Assembly (NCBI GenBank): GCA_002440045.1
Contig: DJRI01000073.1
Span: forward strand, 1 to 5,398
Direction: 5' to 3'
Length of the DNA: 5,398 bases
From: Ruminococcaceae bacterium UBA6364
Lineage (GTDB): Bacteria; Bacillota; Clostridia; Oscillospirales; Acutalibacteraceae
Below, one piece after another: positions 1 to 5,369 of the stretch (position 1 is its first letter; each line of letters begins with the position of its first letter). The notes under the pieces are model-generated. The model was given only the letters and a program-made list of their open reading frames with translations. It did no database searches and had not been told where the DNA came from. The position numbers and the translations under genes are program-made.

Positions 1-183
1 GCGGTACGCATCCTCGCCTCCTACGCGATGGCTCCGTACTTCGACAATATGTCGATTGCCTACGCCGAAATGCTCTCCTGGGTGTGGCTGCTCGTGATGT
101 ACCTGCTGCGGTTTATGAAAATGAAAAAAACTCGGCAATATAAACCGCTTAGCACCGACCTTGCAAGCAAGACGCATGTCTGA
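1..183 (+). CDS. C-terminal fragment of a probable MATE-family efflux transporter (5' end outside window)
   Basis: Frame 1 is open from the first base to a TGA at 181-183, giving 60 residues of a protein that begins upstream of the window. A hydrophobic stretch at about residues 24-38 (EMLSWVWLLVMYLL) is followed by a basic cluster (KMKK) and a polar tail of about 18 residues. The pattern VRI...YAMAPYF...AEMLSWV followed by a final membrane helix resembles the last helix of MATE (multidrug and toxin extrusion) antiporters, membrane proteins that export drugs or metabolites using ion gradients. That is family recognition from a short tail, so it is moderate at best. The first 120 bp are about 56% GC with CTG/CTC leucines, against roughly 36% in a sampled part of the integrase, so this gene has a different history. 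The stop lies inside the start of the following xis gene. Confidence 0.55.
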   Translation, partial: AVRILASYAMAPYFDNMSIAYAEMLSWVWLLVMYLLRFMKMKKTRQYKPLSTDLASKTHV

Positions 184-361
184 CTCTCTTTTATACTCTG
201 TCAAAGAGGTTTCCGCGCTTTTGGGAATGAGCTACAGCACGGTTTACAGCTACGCCCGCAGCGGGCAAATTCCATTTGTAAAAATCGGCGGTCAATACTT
301 CATTTCTAAAGAAATTTTTAACAAGTGGTTCTATACAGCTTTCGGCGGTGATAAATCTTGA
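176..361 (+). CDS. xis: Excisionase-like small HTH DNA-binding protein
   Basis: This is a 61-residue protein starting at ATG 176. A TTG at 161 would add five residues, but neither start has a convincing Shine-Dalgarno sequence. The sequence YSVKEVSALLGMSYSTVYSY (residues 7-26), then ARSGQIPFVKIGGQYFIS, fits the MerR-like winged helix-turn-helix of the excisionase family (HTH_17 type): a first helix, a recognition helix around STVYSYARSG, and a wing ending in a short beta strand. Such proteins bind att DNA and steer the partner integrase towards excision, and may also repress the int promoter. The start overlaps the upstream transporter stop by 8 nt (ATGTCTGA), and its stop overlaps the integrase start (TTGA), so translational coupling in both directions is likely. 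The role is inferred from the fold and from adjacency to a tyrosine integrase. Confidence 0.85.
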   Translation: MSDSLLYSVKEVSALLGMSYSTVYSYARSGQIPFVKIGGQYFISKEIFNKWFYTAFGGDKS

Positions 362-1473
362 CCGGATACATTTTAAAGCGCAACAATTCATACGCCTTTG
401 TTTATTACACCTACAACATAAACGGCGAAAAAGTGCAAAAATGGGTCGGCGGTTTCAAGACGAAAAAAGAAGCGGAAATTTATCGGCGCAAATACAACCG
501 CAACACAAAAGAAGTACAGAAAAAGACTTCACAGCCCGTCACATTGGGCGAATACTTAGACAATTGGCTTGAAAGCTACTGCAAAAAAAGACTTGCACAA
601 AACACCGTCAGAGGTTACAAGGTTAATATCAACCACATAAAAGAAGCAATCGGCAACGTTTATATTGAGGACATAAGCGCAAGCACTCTTGACACACTGT
701 TTCTTAAACTTGATGAAAAAGGCTTAAGCGGCACAACACAGCTTTACATATACAACGTTCTGCACAAAGCATTTGAAACAGGCATAAAAAGACAGGAAAT
801 TCTTTTTAACTTCTGCGAAATGATAGAACCGCCCCGAAAAAACAGATTTAAAGGCGCACACTTTGATAAAGAAGAATTTAAAACATTTATCGGCGCTCTT
901 TCAAACATTGCCCCCGAATATGAACTTGCCGTGTTATTTGCGCTTCTCTTAGGCTTACGGCGCGGTGAAGTCCTCGGGCTTAAATGGTCCGATACTAACA
1001 AAAGCAATTCCACAGTGCAAATACGACGCACTGCAACGCCTGTAAACGGCGGTTATGTGTTTTCCGACTGTAAGACCGAAGAAAGCTTCAGAACGCTTCT
1101 TTTGCCCGAATATCTCAAAGAAAAGCTTGTTAATTGGCAAAGGCTTCAAAGCACGTTTTTTGACGTACCGCCCGAATATATTTTCTTCACCCGAAACGGC
1201 AGAATATTTTCCGCAACAACTCTTAACAAACAGTACAGAAAAGCACTTGCCGATTGCAATCTGAATACAAAAATGCGCTTTCACGACCTGCGGCATTCCT
1301 TTGCAACACATCTGATTAATTCAAACGTAGCTGTTAACACCGTCAGCAATATGCTCGGTCACAGCAAAACAAGCACCACGTTAGACATATATGTTCACGC
1401 TGATTTGGCATCTCAAAGCACTGCCATAAAGGCGCTTGAAAGTGTGCTTGAAACAGCCCCGAAAAAGGCTTGA
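358..1473 (+). CDS. int: Tyrosine recombinase / site-specific integrase of an integrative element
   Basis: This is a complete 371-residue phage-type integrase that catalyses strand exchange between element and chromosomal att sites. An N-terminal arm-type DNA-binding domain (about residues 3-47) is followed by a SAM-like core-binding domain (about 62-160) and the catalytic domain (about 168-360). All catalytic positions are visible: Arg201 in LGLRRGEVLGLKW, Lys239 in DCKTEES, His309 and Arg312 in FHDLRHSFATHL, His335 in MLGHS, and the nucleophile Tyr345 in TTLDIYVH. The start is TTG at 358, overlapping the xis stop (TTGA), with a GGTGAT-like ribosome site at 347-352. Length and domain order are normal for Tn916/phage-type integrases of Firmicutes, and nothing suggests decay. 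It points at the 3' end of a tRNA-Ser gene 246 bp downstream, the probable attachment site. Sampled GC is about 36%, below that of the flanking chromosomal genes. Confidence 0.96.
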   Translation: MTGYILKRNNSYAFVYYTYNINGEKVQKWVGGFKTKKEAEIYRRKYNRNTKEVQKKTSQPVTLGEYLDNWLESYCKKRLAQNTVRGYKVNINHIKEAIGNVYIEDISASTLDTLFLKLDEKGLSGTTQLYIYNVLHKAFETGIKRQEILFNFCEMIEPPRKNRFKGAHFDKEEFKTFIGALSNIAPEYELAVLFALLLGLRRGEVLGLKWSDTNKSNSTVQIRRTATPVNGGYVFSDCKTEESFRTLLLPEYLKEKLVNWQRLQSTFFDVPPEYIFFTRNGRIFSATTLNKQYRKALADCNLNTKMRFHDLRHSFATHLINSNVAVNTVSNMLGHSKTSTTLDIYVHADLASQSTAIKALESVLETAPKKA

Positions 1474-1474
1474 A

Positions 1475-1594
1475 CGGCACATTTTATTAGCAGAACCATT
1501 AGCAAACGCGCACACCGAAAAACGGCGAAACAGCGCGGTTTACGGCACTTTTTCAGCACTTAAAAAGCAACGCTTTCGGCACATTTTATTAGCA
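1475..1594 (+). repeat. Direct repeats between int and tRNA-Ser (candidate integrase arm-binding sites)
   Basis: An exact 18-bp sequence, CGGCACATTTTATTAGCA, occurs at 1475-1492 and again at 1577-1594. An imperfect copy (CGGCAC plus TTTTTCAGCA) lies at 1543-1558. Copy starts are 68 and 34 bp apart. A half-copy reading TTAGCAAACGCG follows the first repeat, and the second continues as TTAGCAAAAACGCG. Position and same-strand orientation suit arm-type sites bound by the N-terminal domain of the integrase; that function is inferred. Confidence 0.6.
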
Positions 1595-1676
1595 AAAACG
1601 CGGTTTTTTCTACATTTTGCCCCGAAACGCGCTTTTAAACACGTCAATTTCCCACTCCGACTAAGCAAAAGAAAAG

Positions 1677-1715
1677 CCCCGAAAAGCCTTGTAACACAAG
1701 GCTCTCGGGGTTTTT
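1677..1715. terminator. Bidirectional intrinsic terminator between int and tRNA-Ser
   Basis: CCCCGA (1677-1682) pairs with TCGGGG (1705-1710), and AGCCTTG (1685-1691) with CAAGGCT (1697-1703), leaving a small internal loop. On the plus strand TTTTT follows (1711-1715), ending int transcription. On the minus strand the hairpin is followed by CTTTTCTTTT, ending tRNA-Ser transcription 4 nt past its CCA. If the crossover lies in the tRNA, this terminator came in with the element. Confidence 0.88.
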
Positions 1716-1719
1716 CGCT

Positions 1720-1811
1720 TGGCGGAGAGCAAGGGATTCGAACCCTCGAAACGCTTTTGACGTTTACACGATTTCCAATCGTGCTCCTTCGACCAACTCG
1801 GACAACTCTCC
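1720..1811 (-). tRNA. tRNA-Ser(GGA), likely attachment site of the integrative element
   Basis: Read on the minus strand, this is a 92-nt class II tRNA with encoded CCA (1720-1722). The acceptor arms GGAGAGT/GCTCTCC pair over 7 bp with one G-T, and the D stem TCC/GGA is the usual 3 bp of tRNA-Ser. The anticodon arm is CACGA-TTGGAAA-TCGTG with anticodon GGA (plus-strand 1774-1776), decoding UCC and UCU. A long variable arm (AAACG/CGTTT) and the T arm GAGGG-TTCGAAT-CCCTT complete the cloverleaf. Its 3' half faces the integrase, so the attachment core is probably within about 1720-1745. The gene stays intact after integration, as expected when the element restores the 3' end. Confidence 0.96.
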
Positions 1812-1863
1812 ACAGTCAAAGAAAATATAAATATCTGCACAGCTCTAGCTCGAGTGCCCTGCT

Positions 1864-1892
1864 ATTATAACCAATTCAAAATAAAAAATCAA
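1864..1892 (-). promoter_or_regulatory. Sigma-A promoter of tRNA-Ser
   Basis: On the minus strand a -35 box TTGATT (1887-1892) and a perfect -10 box TATAAT (1864-1869) are separated by exactly 17 bp. Transcription would start near 1857, leaving a leader of about 46 nt to be removed by tRNA 5' processing. The promoter lies on the chromosomal side of the tRNA and so is untouched by integration. Confidence 0.88.
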
Positions 1893-1952
1893 GTGCTAAT
1901 TTAAAATATCTTTTTAAAATCGGTGCAAAGTCACTTTTTCGCCGTCAATGCG

Positions 1953-1981
1953 TTGAAATCCGCAGAAAAAAGAGTTATACT
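1953..1981 (+). promoter_or_regulatory. Sigma-A promoter of the M32 carboxypeptidase gene
   Basis: The -35 box TTGAAA (1953-1958) and -10 box TATACT (1976-1981) are 17 bp apart, with the start expected near G1988 and a leader of about 50 nt. The -10 box lies in a perfect 7-bp inverted repeat, AAAGAGT-TAT-ACTCTTT (1969-1985), which could be an operator or simply a by-product of low complexity. Confidence 0.82.
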
Positions 1982-1987
1982 CTTTAA

Positions 1988-2032
1988 GTAAATATAAAAG
2001 AGCCGCTTTATTTACGCTCTTTTTAAAAGAGG
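1988..2032 (+). promoter_or_regulatory. Structured leader with competing pairings before the M32 gene
   Basis: Three pairings overlap between the predicted transcript start and the ribosome site. GTAAATA (1988-1994) matches TATTTAC (2009-2015). AAAAGAGC (1996-2003) matches GCTCTTTT (2016-2023), interleaved with the first as in an H-type pseudoknot. CTCTT (2017-2021) can instead pair with AAGAG (2027-2031), which covers the GAGG ribosome site (2029-2032). The last two exclude each other, so the leader could expose or hide the ribosome site. All stems are short and A/U-rich, and regulation is a hypothesis. Confidence 0.4.
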
Positions 2033-2038
2033 TGCACT

Positions 2039-3553
2039 ATGAAAACTCCTAAGGAAAATTTAAAAGAACTTTTTAAAATACTCGACGAAGTATACGCTTA
2101 CATAAGAACGGTCGGAAAGCTCAGCTTTGATATGGAATGCTGCGCCCCGAGGGACGGAATGGAAAGAGCCGGTGAAGATATGGCAATTGTTGCGGCAAGA
2201 GTGCATAAGCTCACCCATTCCAAAAAATACGAACGTCTTGTTTCGGCGCTTCATGAAAACAGCGAAGGCCTTACCACGGCGCAGAAAAAGACGGTCGAAC
2301 ATCTTTATGAGGACTATAGAAAATACAAAAATCTGAGCGAAAAATTCAACTATGAATACGACCTTGCTTCAAACAAGGCTTATGCTGTCTGGCTTGAAGC
2401 AAAAGAGAAAAAAGATTTTAACATTTTTAAAGACAGCTTTTCAGAGGTTTTAAGATTCACCCGCGAAGCCATTGATTTAAGAGACAGCGATATGAAAAAG
2501 GCGACATATTATGACACCTGCCTTAACGACAACGAAAAGGGCGAAAGCATTGAAACGCTCGACGCATTTTTCGGCGCGCTTAAAGAGCGCATTGTGCCCT
2601 TAATGAACCGCATAGTGAAAGAGGGCAAGCCCATTCGCGAAGATTTTCTTAAAAGAACGTGCTCCGTTGACAAGCAAGAGGCTCTTTCGAGAAAGCTTCT
2701 TGAAATGGAGGGTTTAAAAACATCGGCTCTTGTGTTTATGACGACAGAGCACCCGTTCACAACAAACTTCGGCCCCAAAGATGTTCGCGTTACAACTCAT
2801 TTTTACGAAAACGACTTTATTTCAAACATCTTTTCGACCCTTCACGAGGGCGGCCACGCGCTGTTTATGCAAAACGAGCCTGAAGAATTTTATGAAAACT
2901 TTACTTCGGACTCAATGACGAACGCCATGCACGAATGCATTTCGCGTTTTTATGAAAACATCGTCGGCAGAAGCGAAGAGTTTATACACGCCATCTATCC
3001 GCTTGTTTTAAGCACAAGCGGCGACACCTTCTCGGATATTTCCGAAAAAGAGCTTTACGAAGCGGTCAACATTGCCCGCCCGAGCCTTATAAGAACAGAG
3101 GCGGACGAGCTGACCTACAGCCTTCATATTCTTGTTCGCTATGAGCTTGAAAAAGCGTTTGTCAACGGCGACATAAGCGTTGATGAAATCCCCGCAATGT
3201 TCAATGCCAAAATGAAAGAGTATTTCGGCCTTGACGTTTTGTCGGACGACATGGGCTGTCTTCAGGACGTACATTGGACAGGCTCTTACGGCTACTTCCC
3301 GTCGTATGCTTTGGGCAATGCCTACGGCGCGCAGATTCTTAACACAATGAAAAAGGATTTTGATATTTTTGCCGATATTAAAAACGGCAATCTTTTGACC
3401 ACGCTTGAATGGCTCAAGAAAAACGTATTTTCAAAGGCTTCGATAATGACGCCGGACGAATGGATAAGAAGCATAACCGGCGAGCCGCTCAACGTAAACT
3501 ACTATCTTGACTATCTTGAAGAGAAGTATAGAAAGCTTTATGATTTAAAATAA
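2039..3553 (+). CDS. M32-family metallocarboxypeptidase (thermostable carboxypeptidase 1 / Taq family)
   Basis: This 504-residue protein matches the usual length of the family: cytoplasmic, mostly helical, metal-dependent enzymes that remove residues from peptide C termini with broad specificity. The family motifs occur in order: HPF (238-240), DVRVTT (248-253), HEGGH (269-273, metal ligands His269 and His273 with catalytic Glu270), HEC (298-300, Glu299 the expected third ligand), IRTEAD (351-356) and GCLQDVHW (406-413), then GYFPSYALGN. There is no signal peptide or membrane segment. Two deviations are visible: the family HES(G)Q is HECI here, and the TTRY after DVRxTT is TTHF. The ATG start has a strong GAGG site 6 nt upstream. 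It has its own promoter and a strong terminator, so it is probably monocistronic and serves peptide turnover. Confidence 0.96.
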   Translation: MKTPKENLKELFKILDEVYAYIRTVGKLSFDMECCAPRDGMERAGEDMAIVAARVHKLTHSKKYERLVSALHENSEGLTTAQKKTVEHLYEDYRKYKNLSEKFNYEYDLASNKAYAVWLEAKEKKDFNIFKDSFSEVLRFTREAIDLRDSDMKKATYYDTCLNDNEKGESIETLDAFFGALKERIVPLMNRIVKEGKPIREDFLKRTCSVDKQEALSRKLLEMEGLKTSALVFMTTEHPFTTNFGPKDVRVTTHFYENDFISNIFSTLHEGGHALFMQNEPEEFYENFTSDSMTNAMHECISRFYENIVGRSEEFIHAIYPLVLSTSGDTFSDISEKELYEAVNIARPSLIRTEADELTYSLHILVRYELEKAFVNGDISVDEIPAMFNAKMKEYFGLDVLSDDMGCLQDVHWTGSYGYFPSYALGNAYGAQILNTMKKDFDIFADIKNGNLLTTLEWLKKNVFSKASIMTPDEWIRSITGEPLNVNYYLDYLEEKYRKLYDLK

Positions 3554-3562
3554 ATCTCATAT

Positions 3563-3600
3563 AAAATGGGCTGTAAAAAATTTTTTTACAGCCCCATTTT
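3563..3600 (+). terminator. Intrinsic terminator of the M32 gene
   Basis: A long stem begins 10 nt after the stop codon. AAAATGGG plus CTGTAAAAA pairs with TTTTTACAG plus CCCCATTTT, with one bulged C. The 3' side ends in TTTT, and the 5' side begins with AAAA, so weak termination from the other direction is possible. It isolates the carboxypeptidase from the next gene. Confidence 0.85.
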
Positions 3601-3623
3601 AATAATTGCTTACCGAAGCCGCA

Positions 3624-3639
3624 TATAATTATTCGGTGA
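3624..3639 (+). promoter_or_regulatory. Possible -10 box and ribosome site of the downstream hypothetical gene
   Basis: A perfect TATAAT (3624-3629) lies just before a GGTGA ribosome site (3635-3639), which is 5 nt from ATG 3645. I find no good -35 at 16-18 bp and no TGn extension. A start about 7 nt past TATAAT would leave a leader of only some 9 nt. The ribosome site is credible and decides the ATG start; the promoter is doubtful. Confidence 0.4.
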
Positions 3640-3644
3640 CGCAA

Positions 3645-4328
3645 ATGATTATTTTAACGCTGAAGCCCGAAGAAGCTGAAAAAAAGAAACGGCGTTTTTT
3701 TAAAAGGAAGCCGCAAAAGCCCGTCTTTACTACCGAAACGGTTTTTATAAATTCGGCGCCGCATTATAAAATCTCGGCAGAACCGCGCTGTTTTTCGGAC
3801 GACGGCTTTTTAAACGCGCTTAAAAGCCACTCGGGGCAAATAGCGGCGGCAGACGGGGTTTTGGCGATTGCCCGACCTGTTATAGAACCGCTTCTTTTTG
3901 ACGTTTCGGACTTTTTAAAGCACTGCGCCTTTTCGGGGCTTTTGCGTTATTTAAAGGGCGGTATGTGCAAAAAAGACGCGCTTTTTATAAAAGACTCGCG
4001 CGGGACTTTAAAAGACGTTTTGAAAGAAGCCTTGCCGTTTGTAAAAAGTCTGACTGTTTTAAGCGCTTCGCCGTTTTACAACGAAGACTTCATAAATGCC
4101 GCATTTTTTAAATACGGAACGAAAGTAAAGGTAACGCCGTTCTCAAAAAAGCCGGCTTTCGGATATTTTGCCGACTTTGACGCGCTTGAAAAAGATGACG
4201 CGCTTTTTCTTGATTTTAAAGAAAAAAGCATTAAAATACGCCCCGAAATAAAAAGAAAGAAAACCGAGGGTGCCGCAAAACTGCGCGCCCTCGGCATAGC
4301 CGAAAAATATATTTACTCAGCGTTTTAG
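3645..4328 (+). CDS. Hypothetical protein, Rossmann-like pattern, family not recognised
   Basis: This is a 227-residue protein of unknown function. I chose ATG 3645 because GGTGA sits 5 nt upstream; a TTG at 3606 would add 13 residues but overlaps the end of the previous terminator region. No signal peptide or membrane helix is seen, so it is probably cytoplasmic. A short hydrophobic strand (MIILTL) is followed by a very basic patch (residues 13-25, KKKRRFFKRKPQK). The segment at about 109-167 alternates strand and helix: DALFIKD, TLKDVLKEALPFV, SLTVLSAS, NEDFINAAFFKYG, TKVKVTP, then DDALFLDF at 184-191, as in a Rossmann-like alpha/beta fold. No nucleotide-binding loop or catalytic signature is visible. 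Codon use resembles the flanking chromosomal genes, so it looks resident. It converges on the HAD gene with 15 bp between stop codons and no terminator between. Confidence 0.8.
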   Translation: MIILTLKPEEAEKKKRRFFKRKPQKPVFTTETVFINSAPHYKISAEPRCFSDDGFLNALKSHSGQIAAADGVLAIARPVIEPLLFDVSDFLKHCAFSGLLRYLKGGMCKKDALFIKDSRGTLKDVLKEALPFVKSLTVLSASPFYNEDFINAAFFKYGTKVKVTPFSKKPAFGYFADFDALEKDDALFLDFKEKSIKIRPEIKRKKTEGAAKLRALGIAEKYIYSAF

Positions 4329-4343
4329 TTAAAAAAGCAAAAT

Positions 4344-5015
4344 TCAAACAGCCGTGTTTTCGCCGTTTTCTTTTTTAATTACGTCAATCACGCCGTCTAA
4401 AGAAGAAAGAACGCATTTTGTAAGCTTCAACGTGCTCTCTCTCGGAATTTTCAAATCGGGAATGCATATTACGGGGATATTTGCCGCCACTGCCGCTTTT
4501 ATTCCGGCTTCGCTGTCTTCAAGCACAAGGCAATTTTCACACGGAGTTTTTGCCTTTCTTTGTGCCGCAATAAAAATGTCGGGCGCGGGCTTGCAATTTT
4601 TAATTTCGTTGCCGAAAACGCCGTCTTTAAAAAATTCAAAAACGCCGTTGTTTTTAAGAATTGTTTCGCCGCGAAGCTTTGTGCTTGACGAAGCAAGATA
4701 AGCGGCGATTTTTTCGTCATATAAAAACTTCAAAAGCTCGCGCGCGCCTTTTTTAAGCGGTATGCCGCGCGATATATACTCGCGCTCGTTTAAGTCTATA
4801 AACGCCATACCCTCTTCGTGGGTTATCGGCAAAGAATGCGCCGCAATAAGACGCGCCATACTGTCAGACGCCGTGTGACCGCAATAATCTTCCGTGTACT
4901 CGGCTAAAGAAAGGCTGTCGCCGTATTTTTCCAAAAGACTGCCGTATATTTTAAAACCCATGGTTTCGCTGTCTATAAGAAGTCCGTCAAGGTCGAATAT
5001 TACGGTTTTAATCAT
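4344..5015 (-). CDS. HAD-superfamily hydrolase, beta-phosphoglucomutase-like subgroup
   Basis: This 223-residue cytoplasmic protein has all four HAD motifs. Motif I is FDLDGLLIDSE with nucleophile Asp8 and acid/base Asp10. Motif II is in ASSST (serines 109-111), motif III is Lys142 in KPAPDIF, and motif IV is LEDSEAGIKAA with acidic Glu166/Asp167. An alpha-helical cap sits between motifs I and II (about 16-85), as in subfamily I enzymes that dephosphorylate sugar phosphates or small metabolites or act as beta-phosphoglucomutase. The substrate cannot be read from the sequence. The start is the ATG at 5015, with an AAAGGGTGG ribosome site 5 nt upstream; a GTG at 5024 in the same frame lies inside that site and is unlikely. 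It is convergent with the hypothetical gene and divergent from tRNA-Val, with its own promoter. Confidence 0.93.
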   Translation of the reverse strand: MIKTVIFDLDGLLIDSETMGFKIYGSLLEKYGDSLSLAEYTEDYCGHTASDSMARLIAAHSLPITHEEGMAFIDLNEREYISRGIPLKKGARELLKFLYDEKIAAYLASSSTKLRGETILKNNGVFEFFKDGVFGNEIKNCKPAPDIFIAAQRKAKTPCENCLVLEDSEAGIKAAVAANIPVICIPDLKIPRESTLKLTKCVLSSLDGVIDVIKKENGENTAV

Positions 5016-5068
5016 AAAAACCACCCTTTATCGATAGTGCAAAATTACTTTCCGAATTTTTCACGATT

Positions 5069-5096
5069 ATTTTATCACGTTTTTGCCTATTGTAAA
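5069..5096 (-). promoter_or_regulatory. Promoter of the HAD hydrolase gene
   Basis: On the minus strand a -35 box TTTACA (5091-5096), a 16-bp spacer and a -10 box TAAAAT (5069-5074) preceded by TGA form an extended -10 promoter. The start would be near 5062, with a leader of about 47 nt. It is back-to-back with the tRNA-Val promoter, the two -35 boxes being about 30 bp apart. Confidence 0.75.
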
Positions 5097-5125
5097 GATA
5101 AATTCTTAAAATAAAGCCGCACCTA

Positions 5126-5154
5126 TTGAATTTTGTGCTGTTTTGTGATAGAAT
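5126..5154 (+). promoter_or_regulatory. Promoter of tRNA-Val
   Basis: TTGAAT (5126-5131) and TAGAAT (5149-5154) are separated by 17 bp, with TGA directly before the -10 giving an extended -10 element. The start is expected near 5161, only about 5 nt before the mature tRNA, so the 5' leader is very short. Confidence 0.85.
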
Positions 5155-5165
5155 AAATATGTTTC

Positions 5166-5242
5166 GGGGGCATAGCTCAGCCGGTCAGAGCGCACGCTTC
5201 ACATGCGTGAGGTCGCGGGTTCGAACCCCTCTGCCCCCACCA
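5166..5242 (+). tRNA. tRNA-Val(CAC)
   Basis: This 77-nt gene has encoded CCA (5240-5242). The acceptor is GGGGGCA/TGCCCCC, the D stem GCTC/GAGC, and the anticodon arm CACGC-TTCACAT-GCGTG with anticodon CAC at 5200-5202, reading GUG. The variable loop is AGGTC. The T arm GCGGG-TTCGAAC-CCCTC has a C-U mismatch at its second pair (5216 with 5230), while the rest pairs well. Promoter, encoded CCA and terminator all argue for a working gene. Confidence 0.94.
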
Positions 5243-5275
5243 AAAATCCCGTTCGCAAAAGCAAACGGGATTTTT
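5242..5275 (+). terminator. Intrinsic terminator of tRNA-Val
   Basis: AAAAATCCCGTT (5242-5253) pairs perfectly with AACGGGATTTTT (5264-5275), and GC/GC pairs extend the stem inside after a C-A mismatch. The hairpin starts at the last A of the encoded CCA. It is symmetrical, with A5 before and T5 after, so it could work in both directions. Confidence 0.88.
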
Positions 5276-5280
5276 ACTTT

Positions 5281-5315
5281 CAGCTATTAGCTGTTGGCTG
5301 TTAGCTGTTAGCCTG
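5281..5315 (+). repeat. Degenerate 7-bp tandem repeat (TAGCTGT units)
   Basis: Five consecutive 7-mers read CAGCTAT, TAGCTGT, TGGCTGT, TAGCTGT and TAGCCTG, directly after the tRNA-Val terminator. A partly matching inverted piece, TAACAGTCAGCC (5354-5365), lies about 40 bp further on and could pair with GGCTGTTA (5296-5303). Short heptanucleotide arrays are common between bacterial genes. I see no function. Confidence 0.7.
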
Positions 5316-5369
5316 AGTGGCAGTAACCTCATTTTATCATTTCTATATTATTTTAACAGTCAGCCGTTA

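Noticed and set aside
161..175. TTG at 161 as the xis start
   Set aside because: It has no ribosome site and adds five residues not needed for the HTH domain. ATG 176 overlaps the upstream stop and is the better start, though not proven.
744..1311. Minus-strand open frames inside int
   Set aside because: They lie opposite a fully conserved integrase, have no ribosome sites and show no recognisable domains.
1475..1594. The 18-bp repeats as a CRISPR array
   Set aside because: There are only two exact copies and one degenerate copy, the spacings are unequal, and no cas genes are present. Integrase arm sites fit better.
1436..1870. Open frame of 144 residues running past the end of int
   Set aside because: It overlaps the int end, the direct repeats, the terminator and the whole tRNA-Ser, and its protein is low-complexity. 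It is a chance frame.
1996..2024. The AAAAGAGC/GCTCTTTT hairpin as an intrinsic terminator or attenuator
   Set aside because: The stem is A/U-rich with a 12-nt loop and the T tract is part of the stem, so stable termination is unlikely. I kept it only as a possible leader structure.
2060..3274. Short frames on both strands inside the M32 gene
   Set aside because: They are shadows of a 504-residue gene with all family motifs. None has its own start signals.
4354..4701. Plus-strand frame of 115 residues opposite the HAD gene
   Set aside because: The minus-strand frame carries all four HAD motifs, so the antisense frame is a by-product of its codon pattern.
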